NCBI RefSeq assembly: GCF_026914185.1
Contig: NC_070561.1
Location: forward strand, 682,001-746,000
DNA: 64,000 nucleotides
Source: Puccinia triticina
Taxonomy: Eukaryota; Basidiomycota; Pucciniomycetes; Pucciniales; Pucciniaceae
Direction of reading: 5' to 3'
Part shown: positions 31,908 through 43,952 of the stretch, piece after piece
How positions within the stretch are numbered: the first letter of the stretch is position 1
Layout: every line of letters begins with the position of its first letter
The notes under the pieces: model-generated
The model's database searches: none
Told to the model about the DNA's origin: nothing
The model's input: only the letters and a program-made list of their open reading frames with translations
Translations under genes and position numbers: made by a program

Positions 31908-32810
31908 ATGAGCACCCGCCAGTCGAATACGGACCCTCTGCTTCCTCTCCAAGATCCGGAACAACTTGCTCGGGAGATTAGACGCCAAGCTCGTTTGCAA
32001 GCCACTCTTGCCGCACCCACTGCTATTAACGTCCCGGCACCGAACACCTCGACTACTCCCCACACCAGTTCAATGCAGAACCAACCCAACCAACAAAGCT
32101 CCTCCGGCGACCCATTGGCACCGGAGGAAATGTCCAACAACGACTTGATCCAGGCTATCCTGGTCTTGCAGAAAAACACGGCCAAGCAGCTCCTCGCGGC
32201 CCAGGAAGCCGCGCAAGCCGCTGTGGTAGATGGAAAGGTTCCACTACATCAAAAATAAAAAAATTCTCTGTTTTCTTTTATTTACATAGTATTCATCAGG
32301 AATCATGGACTATGGCGCAAGGACGGGACTTGACAGGACTAGAAGTTACATTCCAAGCTACATATACACCTCACCTCCTATTACAACCTCACGTTTACAT
32401 ACACAACCTAGCTGCTGGACAGCTACACATACTCATCTACACTGCATAGTATGTACATGCACTCTAAATTAGTGGATCTTCACAACTGACAGCTGCAGGT
32501 GACATCATAGAAGTACCACATTAAATCCCTCATGTTCTGACCAATCATAGTCACTCATTCAGTTTCCCTGCAGCTAAAATCCCTCATACATGGCCTCCTT
32601 GTAGCTAAATTCCCTCACATTTGTCTATATAAGGAGCTCTCTTCCCCCCCTCAGTGGTCTTTTCCGGAGTTCATTACTCACCAATTACAGTCAACCCAAC
32701 ATTTACATAAACAACCTACATACATAACAACCCTTACAATAACAATATCAACAAATTATTCAGTGTCATCAACAAGCTCATCTTGAACCAACCAACCCTA
32801 TCACTTTTAA

Positions 32811-32843
<33 letters not shown>

Positions 32844-34282
32844 TCTGGTAGTATAGAAGGGCAGAGTTTGCACCTCCATCATCCCCTTCTCCATTCAGCA
32901 AAAGGTTCTCAGGAACACTTTTGAGTTGTACACCGCACAGGCGCAGGCTCGAGCCGAATTGAAAGCGGTCCAAAGCCAAGCTTGAGCCGACGTGAAGGCC
33001 GCACTAGACGCTTGGAGCAGGACTGTTGTTCCTAAGACTGAGTCCACCCCGGCCCCGCAACTCGCCCCAGGCTGCATCAACCTACAACGCTTCAAGATTT
33101 CGGACGGCCCGTACTTCAAAGGCCCCTTTCAGGATGTCGAAGCCTTCTTACGGTGGATCCAAGCCCTTCAGATTTTTTTTGCGACGAAGTTGGTCACGCA
33201 TGCAGACGACAAGCGTCTCATTGTGGGTGGGCTCATCTCTGAGACAAATCTTCTCTCGTTCTACTCAAACAAATTCGCGAAGTACGAAGGGAAGTCGTGG
33301 GAAGACTTCAAGGAACAAATGTTCGAGTTCGCTCTCCCAGTCGAATGGAAAACGACTCTCAAACAAAGTATTGCCCAACTGAAAATGGTTGACACTGAAA
33401 CCTTCCTGGAGTTCAGTACCCGCGCTTGAACGCTCCAGAGTTTGGTGAACTTTGACAAACATTCTCTTGGTGACTACAAACTAGCCGAGGCCGTAACGTT
33501 TGGCCTCCCGGAAGTCCTTCAAGCCAAAATAGATGATCATCAGACCCTTCGATCCGTGGACTTCAAGTACGGTGAATTCGAGAACCGTGCTAGCGGGTTC
33601 TACTCCAACCTTGTCAAGTCGGCGGCTTTACGACTCCGCCGCAACGCTTCCACCATCACTCCTTCCAACCGGTCTGCGGATACCGTTTGGCGCCTCCACG
33701 CTTACATGGATAGCATAGGGCTGTGCCATTTCTGCAAAAAGCACTACGGTAGTGCTCCAAAAGCTTGCCCCAATCCGATGGACAAGAGTCGGGTTGAAAT
33801 ACCGGCCTCCTTTGTCCCACCCCCCAAACCAGTGGACTATGTCCCCCCTCCGGCGTGGACAACAAAGAATGGCGGCCCTGCAAAACCAAATCCGACAATG
33901 GCAGGCCGCCCAGTTGGCCGACCCGCGGGCGTTGCGGGCCTAGCAAATGAGGCGCCCGACTTGGATGAATTATCGGCCTCTTGCTTGTCGCGGGTAGATG
34001 GACAGTTGGACAACTTGGCTCACGGATTCAAGAACTGGCACCTAACCGCCGTGGAGGACGACGCTCAAGCAGCAGCTATAGCAGGAGATCCCGGCGCGAT
34101 CGAAATTCTCAGTAGTTCGGTAGCCACGCGCAACGACGAATTTGTCCCTGAAATCCCCGAGTTCGACGAGGCCTCCTTCCTTCAGGCCTGCGGCGCCATA
34201 GCCGAGAACAGGAGCGTCAAGTATGTACCGTCCCCCCTCAGATCAACCCATCAATTCCACAGAGGGCAATGCTTACGAGGGT
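31908..34282 (+). pseudogene. Gag-like protein of the gypsy element, 5' pieces
   Basis: Piece one (31908-32241) begins with MSTRQSNTDPLLPLQD and includes a coiled-coil-like region (AILVLQKNTAKQLLAAQEAA). The frame resumes after the 659-bp insert at 32909 and runs to 34282. The middle shows a retrotransposon Gag domain (FKGPFQDVEAFLRWIQALQI). A zinc-knuckle-like CHFCKKHYGSAPKAC follows near 33722, which is not the canonical CCHC spacing. TGA codons at 32983-32985 and 33427-33429 interrupt it, each in GCTTGA, where CGA would give Arg. The last piece continues after the MITE at 43953 and ends in the 3' LTR. No enzyme domains are present. Confidence 0.7.
32234..32908 (+). mobile_element. 659-bp insertion with 8-bp AAAGGTTC target duplication
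   Basis: The insert 32242-32900 splits the Gag frame. AAAGGTTC flanks it on both sides (32234-32241 and 32901-32908), and without insert and one target copy the Gag frame is continuous. Its ends (CACTACATC and ATTCAGCA) are not inverted repeats. It contains a TATATAAGG box at 32626-32634 and AC-rich leader-like sequence after it, which looks like a promoter region. Family not recognised: it may be a solo LTR with atypical ends or a non-TIR element. Confidence 0.75.
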
Positions 34283-35408
34283 CAACACTGGGTCGCTACG
34301 CTGTGAGAACTCCTTTGGGATTGGGTTGGCAGTCCTTTGAGGGGGAAATAACAATATGATATTCCAGCTAAGTAATACTACTGTTACGGGTGGTTTGAAA
34401 GACCTGCCCCTCTATTATACTACATAATTCTGACAACAAATTTATTTATTGTTGTGGCGTGACTTTTATGACGGAGAAAACTTGTATGTAGTAGTCTCTA
34501 TCAGACCTAGATCAGTTTTAACAAGTACAAGATGCGTATACAACTTCTATATGGCGAGATGGGAAAAGAATATAATCAAGTGAGAATATGTTTTGTTGGG
34601 TTTTTAATGGTTTCAGCAGAGGGAAATGATGATGGAGTGTGGTATGAGATTTCTATGTTAATGTATGGTGACTGTGTCTTCCGTGATGATGGCAAAATGA
34701 TGACTGGTGACCACTGAGCTGGGGTGCCTGGGTGATCCTGGAAAAATGGTGGGAGGAGGGCCTCCTTATATATTCTTTTCTGAGTTATTTTTGCTGGTGA
34801 GGGCTGCACTCGAGGCATTTCTGCTGGTGGTGACCCTGTGGATTGCACTGCCTTCTGCAAGGGGTGCATAACTTAAACTGATGTTCCGCATGACAATGTG
34901 TGATTTGTACTTTTCAAGGCAAAGGCTGCATAGGTTGGTTGCACTGCCAAAGTGGAGGCTTTCTGACCGCATGCATCAATGTAAGGTCCGCGCAAATCTG
35001 TTGAGTTGTTGAGTGGAGGCCTAGTCAATGCAGTCTCCAACGCGCAGGTTGCGTGAGGTGATCTGTAGCTAATAGTGGAGGCCTGCCTAACTAGTAAATC
35101 TAACTATACTCTTCTGTATATGCATGCCTTTTATGATTTATATGACTTTCCACCTGGGTATGGCCTGCACTAAACCTATAATTGTAACTAACTCTATACT
35201 AAAAGAGCTAGCTGGGTAGTTGAAGCAACGGTGAAACAATTACGTTACATGTAATTGTATCTCACTGTATCGTACTGAAATAACAGCCAATACATTGAAT
35301 ATGTATCGTACTGGTTTTCAAAAAAAATACATTGTATTTTTGGGGGAAGGAATGGCTAGCCAATCCAATACAAGTCTTTCTGTGGCCTTGTATTGAGATG
35401 GCCAACAC

Positions 35409-35952
35409 GTTACACCCAGATATCAGTACGGTCCCCGATACATCCCATGATCTATCCCTTGGGTGGCCCTTGTAGAGTGTACATACAAGGTTCAACCAAG
35501 CTCCATTGCGTCCAAGGAAGTCTCACAGCTTTCACTTCTCCGCTTGACTTGTCTGGCCGGATAAATTTTTCATCTCCGACTCCGAAGCCGACTTACCACT
35601 TTCCTCAACCTATCCGGCATCATCCTCACAACTTACAAGACAATTCAAAATATCTGTCTAGGCACAATCGATCATGGCCGGTTACACCCAGATATCAGTA
35701 CGGTCCCCGATACATCCCATGATCTATCCCTTGGGTGGCCCTCGTAGAGTGTACATACAAGGTTCAACCAAGCTCCATTGCGTCCAAGGAAGTCTCACAG
35801 CTTTCACTTCTCCGCTTGACTTGTCTGGCCGGATAAATTTTTCATCTCCGACTCCGAAGCCGACTTACCACTTTCCTCAACCTATCCGGCATCATCCTCA
35901 CAACTTACAAGACAATTCAAAATATCTGTCTAGGCACAATCGATCATGGCCG
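35409..35952 (+). repeat. 272-bp tandem duplication at the transposase 5' end
   Basis: 35409-35680 and 35681-35952 are nearly identical, each starting GTTACACCCAGATATCAG and ending CGATCATGGCCG. The transposase ATG at 35946 lies at the end of the second copy; the first copy has the equivalent ATG at 35674. The duplication therefore doubles the promoter and leader region. Confidence 0.9.
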
Positions 35953-38900
35953 ATCCAACTTCTTACCCCTCCCTTCCTTCACCCTTTCAGCCTGCCTCCT
36001 CCCCGCCCCTTACACTCTCACGACCAGCATCACGTCAATCTACACGGATCATTACTCCAGCTAAAACACACGCAAACTTTGTCCGCCCCGACCCCGATAA
36101 CCGGTGTTCACTAGCTGCTGGAAACCAGTCTGATGCCTCCAAGAGAAGACTGACCTCCCAATCTCAGACACAATCTTCCAGCAAGAAAAGCAAGAAGAAA
36201 ACCAGCTCGAAGTCAAATTCAACTAACAAAAAATTGAAAACCAAACATACCAGTACAAAAAAATCTGCTTCCAAGAAAAGGAAAGCCGTTGAATCTGAAG
36301 AGATCAAGTCCAAAAATACTTCTGCTAGTCCTTCAGAAGACGAGTCGGCAAGCAAGCATGATGATATCATTGATGGGATTGATCTTGTCCGGGACTCTGG
36401 CGAAGAGAACAAGAACTTTTCAAAGAAAAAGAACACCCAAAAACGACCTGCAAAACAATTCGATGACATTGAATTGTATTTTGAGACACCTGTACATGGT
36501 GAAGGCGAAGTAAGTTTTTCTTGCTTTCTTTCAGTCACAGTGTTTGATAGTGGGCACATGGAATTTTACTGAGCTGTGCTTTTCTTCCTCTACCATAGAC
36601 CGATGGACCAAAACTTTTTTTTGAGTGTAAATGGTGTGGTCACGTTTATAAAAAAGGTTTAGATACTCGATCAAACCTGACTAAACGCCGTGACGGTGGT
36701 GTTGGACGATCCGCTTGCCCTGGAAGACACAAAGCGATAAGTGATGGTGCGAACCTACCAAAGACCGTGAAAGAAACTGTTGCTGAAAAGACAAGGAAAC
36801 AATCTAGTCTGACGATGCAGCTAGTTTGAAACGGCACCTTTGACAACTGTTCTCTGAACCAAATTCTTGTCATGTGGCTCATCCGATCTTCGCTTCCCTG
36901 GACAAGGATCGAAGATTTTCTTCTCCAAGTTGCCTTTGACTGTACCCGAGAAGGTTTGAAGGTTTATTCTCGCACATGGGCCGCCGCAACAGGACATGCA
37001 TTATATATAAATTTGCAAGAGAAAGCTATTTTGAACCTCAACGTAAGTATTTCCTTTTATTTTTGATAATTAATTGAAAAAGGGTTCGCTTATTCGGAAG
37101 CTGCTGTTTTTTTTATCTGGGACAAGTCAATTGATTCAAAAATTACGCTGATTCACGACATCTGGACCACCAAAGGCAACCACCATGCTTTCATGGGGAT
37201 TGCAGCGGCATACATCACACACGACTGGGTCTTTTGGATATGTCACTTGGGTATGAAGTATGTTGCTTGGACTCACAAGGGAAAATACCTTGCTGTTCCC
37301 TTTGCGAACATAATTTTCAAGTCAATGTTGCATAAAAAGATATGTACTCTTTTTTTCTTTTTCATTACGACATTTATCAATGCTAACTTGTCACCTGATT
37401 TGATTACATTTTGGCGCAGACTACTGATTCAGGCTCCAACAATCACACGATGGCAGTTGAGGTCGACCGTTTGATTGCCGAAAAAACCGATATTGATCTG
37501 AATCTTGCTGAGAATCACATCAAGTGTTTCTGTCACAAAATTGCCTTGATCCTCTCTGCCGGGCTGAAGGTCATTGAGCTGGAACCAAAAGGATTGACAA
37601 AATTCAAAAATACAACCCTCGGCTTTGTTCCTGAACTCAAACCAATCACCGAAGATTCTGAGGAAGCGAACAGGCAAGCCAATCCGGAAGACGGATTCAA
37701 CTCTGAGGACGAGTTGCTTGGTGGTGATAGTAATGATGAAGACAAACAGGTCGATGATATTAGCGCAGCTGATGGAGCTCCATCCTCAAACAGAAACCCG
37801 ACCAAGATTGCGTCAGTTTTAAAAAAGGTCAGACTAGCTATATATAAATATCAATTTCTAATTGGATAACTAAACTGAACAAACACTTCTCTTGTCACAG
37901 GTTGATTTCATTATCCAACGTATCACCTCCTCATCCTCAAGACGCTCGGAATTCAATGTCTGGGCCAAAAAACTTGAATATGACGGTCCAACACTCATTG
38001 CCGGATACGGCATTCAATGGAACGTTAAATGGCAAAGCAGGGACTGTGCTTACCGTGCTCGAAAAGTGATAAATCAACTTATAAACAACGAAAAGGATTG
38101 ACAAGACCGTGATGGGGGTAAGGGCTACTACAATCAGTATCAAATTATGTGGGAGGATTGGGAGATTGTCAGGAAGTTGAATGATATCCTTAGTGTACGT
38201 TTTTTGCATTTTCAATCTCATTGCTGCATTGAATTGATGTGCCTCATGCTTCTAGGAATTTTACTTTGTCACCAAAAAAATGGAAGGAGATCGTTCATCG
38301 GCGTGCCTGATGCTTAACGAGTACCAATATATCAAAGATTTCCTTTCTGAGCAAATCACGGTCGCTCCCAAGCTAGAATTCAGGTGTATGATGGAGAAGA
38401 TGTTGGAAAAGGCCAACACCTACCTTACCGAGGCGATCAAGTGCGATTCCGTTCTCATAGCAACAGTATTAAACCCTGCATACCAACTCTCCATCTTTCG
38501 AATCTTGTTCCAAGATCGATACAAGTCAACCAAGAAACTGTTCCGTCAAGTATACAACCAGCGCAAGTCTGAGCTTGAGGACGATGCAAGTCCGAGATAT
38601 ACATTCACAACAGATGAAAATCCAAGCCAATCAACCAGTCGCCGTCGGGTGGCGCCTGTCATTGACTACTTCCCTCAAGCCAGTGAATCCCCTGCTACCG
38701 AGTTAGATATTTACATCGGAGGTAAATATAAGCTCCCGGCTGACAAAGCAGGCGAGTGCCTCGACTGGTGGAAGGTATGTGATAATCTTCCTCTTGTGAC
38801 ATATTTTCTCTCACTGAAATCGTATTCATCCATTGGTTCTGATTCAGGATCATCATCAGGAGTTCCCAGTCCTTTCCTCCCTTGCCAAAGACTTCTTGGC

Positions 38901-39117
38901 TTGTTTGGCCACCTCAGCAAGTGTCGAACGATGTTTCTCGTCTGCTGCCGACGTTTGCGGTCGCGACCGAGGCAGCTTAGCTGCCAGCACCATTGAGAGG
39001 TGTGTAATCTCGCAACAATGGTTACAACAAGGATTCCAAGCAGATCGAGAGTTTCAATTGGCACAGGCAGTTGTGTCACAAGCAGAGGAAGAGATAAAAG
39101 ATAAAAATTGCGAGTAG
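35946..39117 (+). pseudogene. hAT-family transposase, decayed
   Basis: The transposase of the hAT superfamily would bind the ends and cut the element. Exons start at ATG 35946 with a Ser/Lys-rich N-terminus. After an intron ending at about 36599 a BED-type zinc finger follows (FFECKWCGHVYKKG). Then an RNase H-like core (LIHDIWTTKGNHHAFMGIAA, GSNNHTMAVEVD) and the C-terminal dimerisation domain (SLAKDFLACLATSASVERCF), ending at TAG 39115-39117. Several short introns are evident. TGA at 36827-36829 and TGA at 38099-38101 break the frame; the first fits CGA to TGA. The expected second catalytic region around 37300-37410 crosses an intron. The protein is likely inactive. Confidence 0.85.
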
Positions 39118-40652
39118 TTTGCTCATGAGACTTAATTCACATAAAAGAATAGCTTTATGATTTGTTTCACAGTAGCAGTGTATGTATTAAAGTCAAGTGT
39201 AACCACTCTCTACATACATCAAAAAGAAAATCCACACAATACTGTATACTGTATTTGTATCGTACCAGCTCTCCAATACATCTGTACCAAAATTCCTGTA
39301 TCAGCGCTCCGATACATTTGTACTGGAATTCTTGTGTCAGCGCTCCAATACAATTATACTGAAAATCATGTATTGGCACTTTGATACATTCCATTGGAAT
39401 TGTATTTAGTTACCAATACAAAAAACAAGTATCGGAACTGCTTGTATCTTCAAGAAAGTACGATACATAGTATAGACCTATACGTGACATGTCACGTAAT
39501 TGTTTCACCGTTGGTTGAAGTGAGTGACTAGGGTTAAGTTTGTATGTAGAATCTATTTCTCTAGTAATATTCTATCATATGCAAGTATTTTAGGCTGTGA
39601 GTTGAGGTTTTGGCAGTTTTGTTGCGCGCCACAGATCTGGATCACCACATCCCCCCCAAAATTAATGCTGTCCACAGCATTTCTAAGCAAGCAACAAAAC
39701 TGTTGAGTCCTTCCCACTAAGAAATTTCTAGTCCACTGATGTTGTCGTAAGTCCTCGACAATTTTGTACAAGTTTCCGTGCCTTCTTTCCTGTTCCTTGT
39801 GTCTTTCCAATTGGCTACTTGTGTTGCATTGAGTCAACTCCAAATTGGTATTGTATCTTCCCATCTATACATCCTTTCTCTATCTCAAAATCTAGTATAT
39901 GTATGTCCTATGTAAACCTACTCCCCCTGCCACTCCTGAATCAAAGGATCCTACCGCCCTCCGAGTATACTCTGTACTCCTGTCGTTGGCCCAAAGAAAA
40001 GGGATGTGGTTGATGATTCCCGACGAAAGTATAACATACGTCCCCCAGTTGATGAGTTAAACCCTCTTGATTAACTTCCCCCCAACTGGCTTCCCGTACT
40101 CCTATGTATTTCTAACTAAATCTTTCCTTCCGTCACATCGTACTCCTTTGAAGGCCTAACTATACTTCTATTTTCTCTACTAAAGAAAGGGTGATGTCGT
40201 CCAATATTACACCCATTTAAATTCTCCCCTATGTTTCCACGTCCTTCCATTTGATAATACACTTAGTCCAGAAAATCAAGCTAGGATAGTCTGTATAAAA
40301 CACAATTTCTTTCTTCTTCATCCATTTTCTAAAATTTCCTATCCAGTCCTGAACTCGCTTCGTTTGCCAAAATCTTCTCCATATTCCTCACTATTGCTAG
40401 TACTAGACCTACTACCTGTATTTTTGTTTGTAACCTCCTCATTTTATTTGATCTTCCAGTGATCTTATCTGAATTTCTTGCTTGTTATAAATATTTTATC
40501 CAAAAGAAGTGATTCAGTACCTCTTGTTGTCCGTTGTATCTTCATGTATGACTCCTGCACCGTGACTTATTGATATTTCCAACCAAAAATTGATGTTAAG
40601 TTTTGAAATCATGTGATCTAGGTGAGCTGCTGATCTGTCTTCCTCTTGGCAC

Positions 40653-40900
40653 TGCAGCTTAGGGTCATGCAGGACCTAGGGATTCTTTCAAGTTGCAGTT
40701 TATGGTCATGCAACCCTGGGTTTTGCTTGAAATTTGCAGTTCATGGTCTTGCAGGACCTTGGGTTTTCCTTGAATGTTGCAGTTTATGGTCTTTCAGGAC
40801 CTTGAGGTTTTTTTTTTTGAAATTGCAGTTTATGGTCTTGCAGGACCCTGGGTTTTACTTGAAAATTGCACTTTATGGTCATGCAGGACCCCTCAATTGT
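40653..40900 (+). repeat. Tandem repeat, six units of about 42 bp
   Basis: Units of the form TTGCAGTTTATGGTCTTGCA plus GGACCTTGGGTTTT follow each other six times within the interior of the LTR element. Spacing varies from 40 to 48 bp. This is the only ordered structure in the non-coding interior. Confidence 0.8.
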
Positions 40901-42437
40901 CCACTTTGTTCTTCTTGTTGCAGGGAGTTCCGAATAGACGCTGCGCTGAGCTAGCATCTTTTTGCAAAAGCCGCGCGCGCTTCTGTTTGCTGTTCCGAAT
41001 GTCACAACACTCGTGAAACCCCCTCATGACTTGCTGATGCGGGCCTGTGATGCCCTTGCTGGCCCTCGGATCTTTGTCAAGTCCCGATCAATGCCAAGGA
41101 TGCTGCACCTCGTCCGACAGCCACCGGTACGCCCAACGGCTCCGCCGATGATCGTCCCTTTTATTCTCCCTTTTTCCTTTGTTCTTGTTCCTGCCGTCTT
41201 ATTAATTTTGAATTTTTGAATTGATGGTTATGTACGAGCAGTGCCTCCACCTCGTAACCGCGGCCACGCTTGCTTATTGCCGAACATCTCAGCTTGCTTC
41301 AACCGCCCGTATGGCCAAGTACTCCGCGATTGATTGACCTCCACCCTTGCAGAATCAAACTAAAAGATATCGAATACCAAAAAAAACCGTTGTCCGCCGA
41401 AGCACCGATCCTCCGCGCGCATCCATTCTCAGCTCCCTCAAGACAAATCTGATCTATTTGCTCGATGCCAAAACTTCTCCCCTGCGTTGTCAGCCATTCG
41501 TGCATAGGCCGATTATACACTCTGCACCGTCGTTAGCCTATCCTAGCCTGCGTCATCAACAATCTATCCGAGCTGTCCTCAGCTGATCTTTGAATATAAA
41601 AAGCAGCTCCATTGTCGCCGGTCTCTTCCCCCCTATGTCCTTGTTTCTTGTGTAAGATTTCTGCTACTGAATATCCAAGGTTGTGTTGTCAAGCATTCGC
41701 GCGTAGGCCGATCATTTGATTCCACGATCCCCTGTTTATCCTTGAATATATAAAAAATAGCACCATAGTCGCCTATTCTTTCCCCTGTGATTGAATCCAT
41801 TGATGACTGTTCTTCCCCGCTATTGGCACCAACACTGTTGTATATAAAAACCCTTGCAGTCGTAAGATCTTGTCCGCTAGGTCCTGGCCAAAAGAAGCCG
41901 CAAAAAAAAACCCCTGCTAATACATGAAACTTTCCCAATTCTATCTGCTGTTCCATTGCAAGTGACATCTACCATAATTATCCTTTGTATTTATTCTTCT
42001 CTAATTTGTGTATTAATTCTAATGTTACTAATTATGAACAAAAGTTGAGTTTTACAAGCGCAAGATAGTTCACTGTTTTAAAAAATGTGATTGAACCAGC
42101 CAAAGAGAGAGCTTGTTTCCTGCCACGATGTATTGAAATTGGATGAATGTAATGTGAAATCTCGGCAACCTGAATGAGAAGCACTCTGGATGATTTTGAT
42201 AGTACTTTTGTACAAAAGTATAGGCAGTTTAACCTCTTGTCTGGGAGGCCTGTGCTGTATCTGATCTGCAGAAAGTGATTTTCTGATTTTCCAAATTGAA
42301 GTCCTAGGGTGCTCCTGTCACGACCGTCCTCTTGAGGTTAGCCGCAGTATGTTATAGGTTCTTTTTTTTTTTTTGTTGATCTTGATGATGATTTACTGAT
42401 CTTCTTGAAGGTTGTTGGCCACTGTTGGGACACCAGA

Positions 42438-43494
42438 TGTGAGAACTCCTCTGGGATGGGTTGGCAGTCCTTTGAGGGGGAAATAACAATATGATATTCC
42501 AGCTAAGTAATACTACTGTTATGGGTGGTTTGAAAGACCTGCCCCTCTATTATACTACAGAATTCTGACAACAAATTTATTTATTGTTGTGGCGTGACTT
42601 TTATGACGGAGAAAACTTGTATGTAGTAGTCTCTATCAGACCTAGATCAGTTTTAACAAGTACAAGATGCGTATACAACCTCTATATGGCGAGATGGGCA
42701 AAGAATATAATCAAGTGAGAATATGTTTTGTTGGGTTTTTAATGGTTTCAGCAGAGAGAAATGATGATGGAGTGTGGTATGAGATTTCTATGTTAATGTA
42801 TGATGACTGTGTCTTCCGTGATGATAGCAAAAATGATGACTGGTGACCACTGAGCTGGGGTGCCTGGGTGATCCTGGAAAAATGGTGGGAGGAGGGCCTC
42901 CTTATATATTCTTTTCTGAGTTATTTTCGCTGGTGAGGGCTGCACTCGAGGCATTTCTGCTGGTGGTGACCCTGTGGATTGCACTGCCTTCTGCAAGGGG
43001 TGCATGACTTAAACTGATGTTCCGCATGACAATGTGTGATTTGTACTTTTTAAGGCAAAGGCCGCCTAGGTTGGTTGCACTGCCAAAGTGGAGGCTTTCT
43101 GACCGCATGCATCGATGTAAGGTTTGCGCAAATCTGTTGAGTTGTTGAGTGGAGGCCTAGTCAATGCAGTTTCCAATGTGCCTGTTGTGTGAGGTGATCT
43201 GTAGCTAATAGTGGAGGCCTGCCTAACTAGTAAATCTAACTATACTCTTCTATATATGCATGCCTTTCATGATATATTATATGACTTTCCACCTGGGTAT
43301 GGCCTGTACTAAACCTATAATTGTAACTAACTTCTAAACTAAAAGAGCTAGCTGGGTAGTTGAAGTGAGTGACTAGGGTTAAGTTTGTATGTAGAATCTA
43401 TTTCTCTAATAATATTCTATCATATGCTAGTATTGTAGGCTGTGAGTTGAGGTTTTGGTAGTTTTGTTGCACGCAACAGATCTGGATCACCACA
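42438..43494 (-). repeat. 5' LTR of the non-coding LTR element
   Basis: Complete 1057-bp LTR, the intact reference copy for the family. On the minus strand it starts TGTGGTGATCC and ends GGAGTTCTCACA, with a TATATAAGGAGG box near 42900-42910. Confidence 0.85.
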
Positions 43495-43952
43495 ACGCTA
43501 CGCTACGCTATTTCAGTGCTACGCGTTAGCGTAGCGGCAAAAAGCGCCCATCTATTTTGCATAGCGTTAGCGCCGCTACGCTGCGCTAATTTTCAGCGGC
43601 GCTAACAGCGCGCCAATTCTTTTTTAGCGTTAGCGCGCCGCTACAGTCGCTACGCTACGCTGCGCTGCGCTCCAGCGCTTTTAGCGGAAAAAAAGCCCTT
43701 TTTTCCCGCTAAAGGCGCTGTAGCGCAGCGTAGCGCGCGCTCTTTTGCGCACTGCATGTGTAGCGTTAGCGCAATTGCGCGCATCTGCGCTAACGCTACG
43801 CTATCATCTAAAATAGCTGCGCACCGCGTGCGCGTAGCGTTAGCGCATATGCGTGCAATTGCGCTAACTCTACGCTAAAAAATAGCGCATTTTTGCTGCG
43901 CTACGCTACGCTAACCGCTATGGCTAGCGTAGCGACCCAGTGTTGCAAGGGT

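Larger units (their letters stand above)
35219..39520 (+). mobile_element. 4.3-kb hAT transposon inside the LTR
   Basis: The element spans 35226-39513. Its ends CAACGGTGAAACAATTACGT are perfect inverted repeats for 20 bp (27 with one mismatch). GTTGAAG flanks both sides (35219-35225 and 39514-39520), and the uninterrupted LTR copy at 43370 has this heptamer once. Only 7 bp of duplication are certain; hAT normally gives 8. It carries one decayed transposase gene, and its 5' part contains a 272-bp tandem duplication. The 3' end has a series of TGTATCGGAGCGCTGATACA-like motifs near 39250-39400. Confidence 0.9.
34298..43498 (-). mobile_element. Non-coding LTR retroelement (1.05-kb LTRs) with ACGC target duplication
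   Basis: LTRs lie at 34302-39649 (interrupted by a hAT element) and 42438-43494 (1057 bp), flanked by ACGC at 34298-34301 and 43495-43498. The internal region is 39650-42437. Read on the minus strand, the 5' LTR at 43494-42438 is followed two bases later by TGGTGTCCCAACAGTGGC, a primer site starting with TGG, and the other end has the polypurine tract TTTTGGGGGGGA at 39650-39661 next to the 3' LTR. The 2.8-kb interior has no Gag or Pol frame, so it is a non-autonomous (LARD-like) element. A solo LTR of this family lies at 5580-6631. Confidence 0.85.
34276..43952. mobile_element. GCGTAGC-rich MITE (about 466 bp), interrupted by an LTR element
   Basis: The ends CAACACTGGGTCGCTACGC (34283-34301) and GCGTAGCGACCCAGTGTTG (43927-43945) are perfect 19-bp inverted repeats. 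Flanks CGAGGGT (34276-34282) and CAAGGGT (43946-43952) are a 7-bp duplication with one CG-to-CA change. The Gag frame is continuous across the flanks. Its body (43499-43926) is made almost wholly of GCGTAGC, TAGCGTTAGCG and TACGCTACGC words. The LTR element entered 19 bp from the left end and du­plicated ACGC. Confidence 0.8.
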
